A stretch of 64,000 nt of DNA from Gavia stellata (Eukaryota > Chordata > Aves > Gaviiformes > Gaviidae), in contig NC_082611.1 of the NCBI RefSeq assembly GCF_030936135.1, forward strand, positions 8,509,001 to 8,573,000, read 5' to 3'. The position numbers and the translations under genes are program-made. The notes beneath the pieces are model-generated. The model was not told the origin of the DNA. It saw only the letters and a list, made by a program, of their open reading frames with translations, and ran no database searches. This document shows positions 1 through 12,400 of this stretch, piece after piece; the stretch's first letter is position 1; the number at the start of each line of letters is the position of its first letter.

Positions 1-212
1 TTTTCAGAGCCATCTAAGCAGTGTAACTGCACAGCTCCAACTGAAAGAGATCTGGCTGCCAGCTTTGCATGGGCTCTTTTTAAAAGATCATTCTTTACAT
101 CTTTATTTAATTTGTCTGATGATGGCTCAGAGCAGGACTGATCTACAGTAGGTTCAAGATCCATTTTTTAAAACTGTTATTTCCATTAATACCTCCTTTT
201 TGCCTTTCAGAC

Positions 213-443
213 ATGGCCATGCCCGGTTCCCTTTTGTGGGCTGTTGACATTTTTGGGAGGGTTTACACTCTGTCTACTGTTGGCCAGTACTGGGAGCTCT
301 GTAAGGACACGCAGCTGGAATTCAAACGGGTCTCTGCTGTCAAACAGTGTTGCTGGGGAATAGCCTGTGATCATCAAGTATACACCTATGTGTTCTCGGG
401 TGACGTTCCTATTAGATACCAGGAAGAAACCTATGAGAATCAG
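213..443 (+). CDS. TECPR1: TECPR1 exon 2 (first coding exon)
   Basis: Encodes residues 1-77. The acceptor CAG is at 208-210 and the donor GTATGA at 444. There are two in-frame ATGs, at 213 and 219; the second gives MPGSLLWAVD, which aligns with the human start MPNSVLWAVD, so initiation at 219 is as likely as at 213. The tract before it (1-207) is intron 1. Confidence 0.95.
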
Positions 444-3400
444 GTATGACATGTTACGGGTACCTCTATCACACTGCCACATACTCGTCAGAAAGGAATG
501 ATAGCAAATCCGTACATCAGCTGTCTCTGCATGTTCTTCTCACAGGAAGATTGTTTGGTTTTATTTGTTTTAATTTTTCACCTGATGTTTCTGAAGAGTA
601 TGTATGTGTCAAAGGGCAGGTTATGCTTTTAATATTTTAATTCCCAAAGGAAAGTTATACTTCCCTGCTCTTAACCAAAAGCAACGCCAGCATGCACTAT
701 AGCCTGTTTTATGTGAGCCATTGCAGACTGGAACATTCACCCTTTTCACCTGATGTGTTCCTTTACTTAGTGGCACATACACAGTCCCCTTAGGAAAATG
801 TCCAGTGTAACTTCTAGGCAACAAAGATACATTACGAAAAATGTATTATTCTTAAGAAAATGCTATTTTTAATGTTTCAAAGAATTCTCTAATAAAGGCA
901 TAACTCTTCATTGACGTACAATGTTTCCAGCTTTTTTGCCTAGAAGAGTTATCAAGATGATCTTTCCTATGTGACATATTTTAAAATACTATTTTAAAGA
1001 CATTCTTTTTAAGGAAATTTAACTGGTTTGTTTTTAAGTTAACCAAAAGTTATTAGAGAGAACTGAAGGGTTTTCTTGAGCACATTCTCTGCTTTCTAAT
1101 GGGTGATGGAATAAATTTTAATTGAGAAAAGACATTAACTTATCTACATGGGTAAAAATATAACAAAATAATTTTATACATTATTTAACATTGATTCAAC
1201 TTTCCAGCCATTTAAGAATGTTCCTTTTGTTAGGTAAACATGTTATTTAAAAATGCAAAACTTCAAAATTTCTTTTATTTGTTATTTTAAAACTTTTGTT
1301 TTGTTTGTTGTAGACTATGAAAAAATGGAAAACAAAATACTAGAAAGCACAAAAGGAAATATTCTGCAAGAGCTAACAATGACAAAATTAAACTCAAATA
1401 GTGTACAGATAATGTGCAAAGCAATTTAGCCAGATTCCTAGTAAAAGTAAATAATATTTTACATAAAAATTATAGAAGGATTTTGAAGCACTCATCTTCC
1501 ACACGCCCTAAAATGTAAGACAGTGTTACATGACAAATTTTGCCAGTATTTCTATAGTAGGTAAGAGTGTGGGGAAAAGAAGAAAAATCACAGCTGCACT
1601 GGCGAAAACCCCAGCAAGTGATTTGTTCTGTAACTGATTAAAGCCAGATTTGGAAAAAAAAAACCCCTCTTGTTATAACATAAGATACAAGGAAGATGTA
1701 CTGATGCAGTTGTCTTGACGTAGTTTCTGGCACAGAAGCTATGCTATTTTTCTAGTGCAGGCAAGATGCTAGTCATCTTTCTCATGAGTAGATTAGAGAT
1801 CCCAAGGCCATCTATGCAGCATTATCCTAATGCTGCAGTATTACTGTGCCACACATCACCAAAGAAAAAAGCACCGTTAGTAGTAAAATACATCATCAGA
1901 TGTTCCTGTTTATGTAGCTGAAAATGACTGGGTTGAGACTAGCTCTGCAGTCAGCCCTTCTTTGATACTTAAAAAAGCTTCCTCCAAAGACACTGTTAGC
2001 TGAGGGCTTACAGTATGAACACCTTCTCATTCACCCCAGGAATTTATTCCTCTTCTACTGCAGAAAAAAAGAAATGTATCATTTAGGACTCCCTAGAACT
2101 CTGTAGGTGTACAATGAGATAATGTGATCTCAAATAAAATATTTTATTTATTATTTCTGGCAGCGCTGGAATCCAGTTGGTGGCTTTTGTGAGAAATTAC
2201 TGCCCAGTGACCGCTGGCAGTGGAGTGATGTGAGCGGGCTAAAACATCAGCAGCTTGATAGTTTCACACTGCCTTCACCACACTGGGAGTGGGAGTCTGA
2301 CTGGTATGTGGATGAAAATATTGGAGGGGAACCAACAGAGAAAGGGGTAGGTGAACAATACCAAAAAGAGATCTATTCTGGGAATCTTTAGTCTGTAAAA
2401 TAAAAGGCAGTTTTATAAAAGTGTAAAAGGTCGGTAAAAATAAAAGGCCCTTAACTTGCCATAGCTACTTCTTTCTGGGAAGTAGCTGAACTATAATACA
2501 GCACAAGGAAGGATCTTGTTTGAAAGCTTTTGAAGTCTATAGGAGCTTCTATGGACACTTTTTTCTTTTAATCAGGCCACGAAATGCTGGCAACTGGATG
2601 CCATTGTTATTTAAGATCTTTACTATGAAGAAAGTAAAACGCTTTACTGTGTCTTGTTTGTTCTGTGTATATCATGCAGAGGAATTTGGACATGATTCAT
2701 AAATCGTTCATGGAATTAGCTGATCTGTTAATCAGGGCTGTTGAGACATGCACAGTAACTTGTTGTGTATTTGTAGGAGTGACTCTTTTGCAGAATTGCT
2801 CCGAGTTATGATTTCAAGCTTTCCCTTGGTCCTGATTTTCATACAAGAAAACCTCTGTTTGCAGGGCTGGACATACGCCATAGACTTCCCCAGCACCTAC
2901 ACAAAGGATAAGAAATGGAATTCTTGTGTCAGACGCAGGAGGTGGATCAGATACAGGAGATACAAATCACGGGACATTTGGGCGAAGGTTCTGGATATCT
3001 TTTAAATATTAAACTAACTGATTTTCTGAAATAATCAATTATAAGTGCAGGGAAATTGATTTTTTATCACTGCTCTGTAGGCTGGACCTGGATTCCTTGA
3101 CTTCCAACTTGCAATTCTTGCAAGCACAAATGGAAGGCTAGGATTTTTCATAGAAACCTGTGATAATAAGGTGCCAAATTTCATGGTAATGCAGTTGGAG
3201 ATAGATGCTCAGCTCCTTTGCAAATTTCAAACCAACTTTTTAACTTCCTTTGGTTGCTTGACAAAGCACTGTCTTTCAAGGTGGCACCTGTGTAGCATAA
3301 TTCACCAGCTGTGTCCTTTATCTATATGAATAACTGTTCTTTAATAACTGTTGTTCCATTCTAAGAATGTACAAAGATTGTAATTTGTGATGTTCCAGCT

Positions 3401-6400
3401 TTCCAATTCAAAGAACATTTGTGTGCTGTGTTCTGTGAGTAAAAATTTCCTTTAGTTAGGGGATGAAACACAGAATTCTTCGTGCTGCTTCGGCAGCATT
3501 TACCCTCTCTCTGCATATAGCAGCCTTGAATGAGAGGAAGAATCTCCATGCTCAGGCACTTTAGTAAGCGACACATAAACCAATCTGCAAGAAACAAGTT
3601 AGGCCACCAGCCAAATGACCTATCTATTTGCAGTGGCTATTCTTCTCTCCTAATTTTCCTTCTCTTTGTCTCAGATCGTATCACATGATGATCTAGATCA
3701 GCTGCCAGACCCTTTCAATGACATCTCCATTGGAGGATGGGAAATCACTGATGAGCCTCTTGGCCGTTTATCAGTATGGGCGGTTTCTTTACAAGGAAGG
3801 GTATGTGCATGTTCCTGAAGTTTTCTAATATAAATTACTACTGAAAAGGAGTTAAATGCTTTTAAAGCAAGGCAGGTTTGTTATTGTCTTGTGTTGGTAA
3901 GGAAATACGCTGTTTGAGCATCTGGCAGAGGATGTAAAAGCTGCTTTGGGACTACATTATGTAACAACTTGTGTTGTAAGTGGAAGGGCTTGGTATCTCA
4001 TAGGGTTGCTGTTTTATGGAAGCCTTAAACCTCTATAACCAGATGAATCTTAAAAACTTGGGCTGAGTAGTGTCTTGTATCCTGAAAAATGCCCAGAATG
4101 CAGACTGTGGCACTGGTAACAAAGAGAAGGAGCCTTAAAACCTGATAAAGATTCTTGCAAAGCATTGTGCTGTATCTCTGTGGTGGAGAGTCAGGAATGA
4201 TTCAAGAAAGAGTTTACAGAAAGGTTTTCTAAGACTTACTGATCAGAAAATGGTAAGCTCCTGACTTGGCAATGTGGAATCCAGCTCTGGAATGTTTTCA
4301 ATTTATTTTCTATTGAAAACTATATATCTTCCATGTTTTTTGTTTTTAGGCCTACCATAAGGTCTCTTCTCTTTTGCTCAGTGCTGTAAAGATTTGATTC
4401 CTGCTTTCCTTCCTTCATCCTTACAGCATGTATCTGACATTCCTTTGTCTCTAAACAATTTCTAACATGGTCTCACAAGGAAGAATGTAATAATTTCAAC
4501 AGATAGCCTGAGATTTCAGTCACACTTGGCACTGCCTGGACAGGCAAGCAATCTAGGTTAAATTGTTTAAAATAAAATTCCCTATGCCTCATACTTCCCA
4601 GTAATAAGTGAAAAACATTCCACTCTACAGGCTTACTTGACTGACATTGTAAAATGTTTTCATTTCCCAAGTAAAAGTCCCCAGAAAAATAAAGTATTTC
4701 TAAATATGAAGATTTAGCACTCAGCAGTCATGTTCTGGAGCACTCATATGACTATCGCAGGATGCTTTCTGTGTTTGACCTTCCTATTTTGACTGTGGTC
4801 TATAGAAAAGTGCACAGACAGTAGGACCAACACTAGCAAATGGACTGGATGTCATTGAAGGGTGCACAAAGAATGGAATTTTTTACCCATATTGTAGCTA
4901 GCTCTGTTCAGTGAAAGTGAGGTCAGGCTGTCATCTAACAGTAACATTTTTGTGTTATATATTTGTTCATTCTTGGTTTACATAACATGCCCTGAAATAC
5001 ACTGAAGTGTTTTTTTAAATATTGAAATATACACAGAACTTGTAGCAGTAGGTTACTGTACTCAATCCAGATTTGCTTCCATGATAGTCTGTAGAAAAGC
5101 CTCCTCCCTTAGTACACAAGGAAATAGTTTTCAACTGCATAATCAACATCAAAAAAAAATACCTTTAAAGGTCACAGTGCATACACTGCGTAAAAAAATC
5201 CTATTGTTAAAGGAGGACTGTTCTTTCCAGTTTGTCTTCGTGCTTGTCTCAATGGTTTCATTGTTGTAGTGATATTTTTCTAAGTTTTAGTTGTTTTTTT
5301 TAAACTTGTCTAGGTATGGTACAGAGAAAATGTCTGCCATCACAATCCAGAAGGTTCCATGTGGTCCTTAATCACCACTCCTGGTGAAGTTGTACAGATC
5401 AGCTGTGGACCATATGACCTCCTTTGGGCAACTCTTTGGGAAGGGCAAGCTATTGTGAGAGAAGGAATTGATAGGAATAACCCTCAAGGTAAAGTTTGTT
5501 AAATTTAGCTGGAAGACCCTTTGATTTGTATAGTGTTGAGTAAGAAACTAACCTACAATGCCTTCTGGGTTTTGTTTCTTGCAGGAATTTCCTGGACTAT
5601 TGTGGAGTCTCCAAGCTCTGAAAATGGGATTATGCACGTCTCTGTGGGTGTTGATGTGGTGTGGTGCGTTACAAAAGATAGAAAAGTAAGAGGTGTCATG
5701 CTCTGTTTTTTTTTTTTTTCCCTCCGTTTTTGTATCTGCTTTTCTCAAACAGGCATGTAACTTTCATAGGAAACACTGGTGATTTGGACTCACTATCCCC
5801 ATGGTTTGGGGAATTCCAGTCCCACTTGCTGTGGTTTGTGATACATATAGTTGCATTTAATTTATGGGAGACTTTCTGCTTTTCTCTTCAAGGAATTTTC
5901 TAAACCCAGGTCAGACAGATGTGATAGGTGGGTGGGGATGCTGGGATGTAATAAGGGTCCTACTTCTAAGGGATATTAAGCATCAAAATTGAAAGGACTC
6001 CTAGCAGCTCAGTCTTGTTTCTACATGGTCTGAAGGTTACATCAAAAGCGGCACAGGGAATATTTTCATCTACGCTTTTCTGTATGATCCTATTTTTTTA
6101 TCTTCCTACTGTAACTGTTCCCTCTTCATCAGCCTTTTAATGTAGGTTTTTTGTATTTATTAAGCGACATATCTGTTATTTGTATGTGTGATCACTTTCT
6201 TACTGGGAGTTTTAACTTAGCATCATAGAATCATAGACTATCTCGAGCTGGAAGGGACCCATAAGGATCATCGAGTCACAGGGAGTCTTGGAGTCTTGAA
6301 GAATGTACTAGAGTGCTCTTGGGCTGGTAGCAATGAAATCCCTTCATATTGAATTCCAAAACATAGATGAATTCTGTGCATGCATAGCAGTTTTAAGCAA

Positions 6401-9400
6401 TTGAGTTACTCTGGTTTAATGAGTTACTACTTGTCAGCTGAGCCATGATAACAGACTGTGTCCAGCCTGCTCCATCTGCCAAATAAAACCACTATAATAA
6501 ATGTAGATAAGCTACCACGTTTTTCTTCAGATCTGCCGCAAAATAGTCAAGTCCACTGTCTGTTAATGTGATACAACCACCAACTTCTGAAGTAGCTGCT
6601 TGCCACTATATAACCATATGCTAAATACAGATGGAAATTTTTCTAGGTATTCAGCCCACAGACACCTTCTGATTGGTAAAAACTAATCTAAGGGGAGACA
6701 ATTTAAAGAACTGTACCACTGAAAAGATCCCCCTGACAGTTCCCTCCATCAGGCCTGCTTCTAGGGTTTGAACACAAGAACACTAAAAGCCCATCCAGAG
6801 TGACCAAAAATAGCCTACGGTTGACATGTAATAGAAAGTATTTTTCCAATGCCAGAGAAACTAACTCTGTCACAGAAAGTCGTAACAAAAAGTCTCCTTG
6901 TGGGCTGTTCTGCCTGTAGTTGGTCACAAGGACATACAGTCTGGCTACTATTAAGGGAATTATTTTATCTCTACCTGATAAAGAAAAAGAACCAAGGAGG
7001 TAAGTGACTTCGTAAGGCAATGCAGCAAGTCAGTATGAGAGATTAAGACTAATCAACTAAAGAAATTAAATTCCAGCTGTCTGCTTGCTAATGGAGAAGG
7101 AGAAAAATTCAGACTTTTTGCTGTTGCTGTTGTAGGTGTGGTTTAGAAGAGGAGTGAACTCACATAATCCTTGTGGAACAAGCTGGATTGAAATGGTTGG
7201 AGAAATGATGATGGTAACTGTAGGGTTAAATAACCAGGTAAGACAGCTGTATACCAGTTGTGAGGATATTTATGTTCCCCTTTGTACTGGCAGTATTCGT
7301 ATGTGGTGAGGACTGTCAGCAGTGCCAATAAGGACAGCTGAACAAGAGGTCAATGTGCTTGAACTGCTAGGAAGGAATGCGTGGCTGAATTCTTCACCAG
7401 AAGATAACAGTCAGCATGTCTCTTATATGCCACATTCAGGTGCAAACAGTTTTTTCTTGATGGTACAGAATTTTATATTGCATCTACAGTATCAGCATTA
7501 AGGAAGAACACAAAAGGAAAACGCTGTGTCCAGCAGATTTTAACCTTTCTTGTAGCTGTTATCTACTTGCATTCCATGCCATTTCCTTCACCAAGCCCTT
7601 TCTTTCCCTAGGTCTGGGGAATCGGCTGCGATGACAGAGCAATTTATTTTCGTCAAGGTGTCACACCAAGTGAGCTCAGTGGGAAGACATGGAAGGCAAT
7701 TGTATCTGGCCGAGAGAGTGACAGATCGCAGACTGGGAGCTCAACAAGTCTGCTCAGGTACTTAGTAACATACCTACTTGAGACTTTGTACACCAAGAGT
7801 TTCAATGCTAGGAATTACTTCTTTACATTCAAACGGTACAGACAGGGAGGAGCGGAGAAGGCATCTCTAAATATTATGTATGCGAAAAAGCATTTGCGTT
7901 TTTTGCCATTGAAATTAACAATAAGCAGCAGTTGTTGCACTTGGAGTAGAAACTGAAGCTCCCACTTTGGAATTCACTGGATGCTTGCAGTAAAGCATGT
8001 TTCTCTGGGCTTTACTATCACTATCTGGAACTAGCCTCTAATAAGAGAAAACATTACCTGAGAAATATCATGAAGGGAGTGTCAACGTTCTCCTGAGTGT
8101 TGCTGTATGTTTCCTTTCCTAGAGAGATTAAATCAGTAACTCCCTGCTGACTGCTGGCCTCTTGGCTGTGCAAGATGTGCCAATGAAGCTGGGAGTGTTG
8201 CAGAAGCTACTTGTTTGAGTCAGAGTGTGCTCTGAATAGAAGCCCTTTCTAGCTGAGACAAAAATCATGAGGTTAATATGGGCTTAAAAAAATCCTATTC
8301 ATTATTTCATATCCAGAAAAATGTGATGTTGCTTCAGTGTTTTCCTGAGAGTTGTAGGCAGCCAACACCATCGATTGTTTGAAAAGATCAATGAAATATC
8401 TTCCTATGTTTCAGATTTACTAGACTGGTCTGCCAGATTTGTGTTAGACTCTTTCCCTCTTTTCCCTAGAGTTTGACCTTTAAAAAAGAAGTCCGCTGTT
8501 TCTCTCCTAAAGCTGAAATGCTAGGTTGATCTCTGTATGTCTGTGATGTAAGGCCTGTGCTAATTTATAATGCTTTGAATGATAGTTAATTAATTATCTA
8601 TTTGTCCTTCAGTGCTGGCTGTTTCTTTACTGATGATATTCAGAACCAAACAAATGCGATCATTCAGGGTGATGCAGATACTTCCTCTGACACAGAGCTT
8701 CCAAGCGTACCTATGAACCTTGCCAACACTCCCCCAATGGGAGCTGCAGCCAGCAGCAGTGGTAACAGCACAGGCAACCAGACAGCAGAAATATGTGCAA
8801 ATTTGACTGTGGATCCTCTGGACTCTGATCAAGGAGAAGCCACTGGTGCTTTGACTAGTAATGAGAAAGCTAATCTTGAAATCCATAAACCTTCTACAAA
8901 CACAAATCCTGCAGAACTGCAGTGGACAAACATTGACTTGAAGGAGGCCCAAAAGCATCCAGTCCTCTCCGTCAGCACCTTTGCAGAGACATCCAGCCTG
9001 TCTTCCCTTGGCATATTCTCGGTGGGAGCTGAAGAACAGTATGGAGCCGATGAGCACCCACTGTGGGCCTGGGTGTCTGGGGGAGGCTGTCTTGTAGATT
9101 TGCACAGCCCGTTGAAATGGTTCACTGTTCCATCAGGTACTACCCAGTCACCACAACAGACCCTAACTCCCAATGCCCTTTAAGAAAAATGTTGGTTTGG
9201 GGTTTTTTTGAACAAAACCATGTCGCAAAACTTCTGATAACCCATTTACTCTTATTGCAGTTTGTTAATACACTCCATGTCTGAGGATAGTGCATGTGCA
9301 TGTATTTATCTGTAAAGCACTTTGGGACTGAGATGTAGAAATGTAAAGGTGATATTTTCTCTTGAGTTTCTGTAAGAATTTTGTAAAATAATCTGTGCTG

Positions 9401-12400
9401 GATCTGCATCTAGTTTTTAATTGCACTGAAACTGCAACTTCAGGCAAAACCCATAATATCACTGAATAGTAACTGAAGGCAGTGAAAAGGGATCTCTTGA
9501 GAGATGCAGAGGTCACAAATAACTGCCTTGCTTCTACCATTCCTACTGAGACAAGGGTAAGATAGAGAAATTACTCAGAAGCATTGTGAATGTGAGCCCA
9601 GCTGATAACTGGATAGGGTTGGAATTTAGGTTCTTGAAAGACAGTGGAATATAACCATATTTTCAAAATAAACCATGAACTGTGGCATCCCAGTATTTAA
9701 TAACACTGTAACTCTTAATGCATTGTATTACCTAATTATCTTGCAGTTCAGTGACAAAACTCACAACAAAGGTTATAGCTTTGAAAGATTCTATATAATC
9801 ATCTAGTGATCCCATTTCTATGCATCATTTACAAAGTTTGGCTGCAATACATTGATTCCAAAGTACAATAATTAGAAAAATTATGTTAGGCTGGGTTGAT
9901 TCAGTCCAGTGTTCAAAGCAGTATCATGTTTTACCTTTCACAGAACTGCATTCAAAGCTCACTGGAGTTTATTGGTTTGGGTTCTGTTCTAGGTTTGTCA
10001 TCCTCTGTGCAATCTCTATCTCTGTCTATCACTCCAGCACAGACAGCAGCGTGGCGAAAGCAGATTTTTCAGCAGCTCAGTGAAAGGACAAAGCGGGAAC
10101 TGGAGAATTTTAGGCACTACGAACAGGCTATTGAGCAGGTTAGCAGTGAGGACACTTACCTCTTGTCTACTAAACACATCTGTCGATACTGGACATCAAT
10201 AATACATTTCTGATGTACTGTCAGCTTTATGTTATTGTCCTTATTTCTGTCTATGACAACTTTCCTGGATTATCACTGTCTGTGCTCCCTGTGGGAAACT
10301 AGCAGCTTATCAAACATGGAGCAGCAATCTTTATCTAAAAACATTAGCTGATAATTTTGTATAGGAGCAAATGAAGCATCAGTCAGCATTTTTTAAGTAC
10401 ACTGAAACCTCAAATCCACAGAGAAATGTTTGCAGCAGTGGAACATTATATGAATTACTCCACCACAAGACGAGGCTTCTTAATTGAAACAGTGACTCAA
10501 GTAGGTGAACTTTTCCTCTCTGTGACCATTAAGGGATTAATGTAACTTGCATAAATAAAGCAATGATGCAAACATCAATAGCAGCACTTAAATAGCAGCA
10601 CTTTGTTTGATGTTCCCTTTGTTATGACTCCTTGGCTCTTTTCAGATTAATTCACATTTTTGGTCCCTTCATTGCTAATTGCCAAATGACATCTGGAATT
10701 CTTTTGATTAAAAACACTTGGAGTCTAGGGGTTTAATCAAGTTTAAAAAGATTATGTCAAAAACCTTTAAAGTCCAACTAGAAATAGTGTTATAACAAGG
10801 AGCACACTAGAGTCAATTAGTATCTGTGTGCTGTTGTATTCTTGCAGAGGTAAAATGTTAATACTGATGTACACATACTATTTCAGTGCCTTTCTATCCA
10901 GTTTTGTCAGTTTTCATTTCGTCTTCAGCTTCCTGAACACTCTGGTACACTTTGTGTCAGAATTAACTGATATGATACAGACTAACCTGCAGCAGAGCTC
11001 TCTTGTGGTCACAAAAAGTAGTATTTGGGAGAAGGAAGAAGAGTCATGCAGTTTCCTTACTCCTGTAAATTTGTGTTTGCCTTGCAGTCGGTTTGGGTTA
11101 AAACTGGGATGTTGCAATGGTGGAGGAATTGGAAGCCTCATAAATGGATGGATGTTCGAGTCGCACTTGAGCAGTTCACTGGGAGTGATGGAATGCGCGA
11201 CAGCATCCTGTTCATCTATTACATGTATCATGAGGAGAAAAAGGTCTGTTCAACTTGAGGCCCTTGAGAGAGTTGCATTTGGCAAAGGAAAACCTTTGAA
11301 GGGAAGACAGTTTTCTTAAGGGAGGCAAATTATGGTACGCTATTGTTCTAAGTTTTGGGAACCAATTCAAATGTAGCCCAGGGTACTAGCAAATTGCAAG
11401 CTTTTCTAAGCTGTAGCTGTGTTGGCACTGTGTCAGAAATATCCAGTCAGCAACCATCCACATTGCTTAAACCATTAGCCTTGCACCAGTTAGGAATTAT
11501 TTTAGAAGAAAGAGCCAAGCTTGGCTGGCCATGGTCTTCATAAATAGGGTTAATGCATACAGGCAATAGGAATCAGAGGTAGCGCAGGACTGGAAATCGA
11601 GCCCTATTCATTCTGCATCAAAAACTGATTCTTTGCTATCCTTGGCAGGAATGCCTTGTTCATAGTCCTGAAGTGCAAAAATGCTGACGCTGAGGAAGGT
11701 ATATCTGAGTTTGCCTTAGTCGCAATTTTTTTTTCTCTTGTCTTAGTATATCCACGTGTTCCTGAATGAAGTCACTATTATAGTTGAAGTTCTGAACGAA
11801 GCCAAACACTCCTTTGCACTGTATACACCTGAAAGGACGAAGCAGCGATGGCCGATCCGCCTGGCAGCCACAACAGAGCAAGAAATGCATGACTGGGTAA
11901 TTCTGTGAATTTTTCATTTCAAGCTAGCAATATCTGAAATAAAACATAAAAGCTAATCTCTGAAATCTCAGCATTACATTTACAGCATCTAGGCTACTTA
12001 CCTATTTTCACAATTTAGTTATTTAAAAAGTCTGTTCAAACTTATTTAGAGGCACCTGAGGCTTCCTGTCCCTTCTGGAGTTTGCACGCTTTCTGATGCT
12101 GCAGTTATCCACAGTAAAACCAATATTGTTTTTCTTTCCCTTCCTATCTCCGGATATAGATTAGGCTACAAATGAGTTAGGAGTTTAATTCAGTTAGTCT
12201 GTTCTTCTGCGTTGGTAGAAGAACTGTTATCTGTTGTCACTGTTGTAAGGAGTCTTATGTGTAGGCAGGGAGGCATATATACACTGAAGCAATGGAAAAG
12301 CTGAAAGATACTTCATAATAATCAGATACTGCAAACCACATTGGTTCCAGTGATTGTGTTAATAATTTCTAAGACACTGAATGCAGTGCCTTTGAGAAAA

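Noticed and set aside
2992-3682. AT-AC (U12-type) intron as an alternative to the weak donor after TECPR1 exon 4
   Set aside because: It would need a CAC acceptor at 3682, give one residue fewer than human and a poorer match; the U2 acceptor at 3674 has a good pyrimidine tract.
8590-9105. 171-codon frame on the - strand opposite TECPR1 exon 10
   Set aside because: Shadow of the real coding exon; no independent support.
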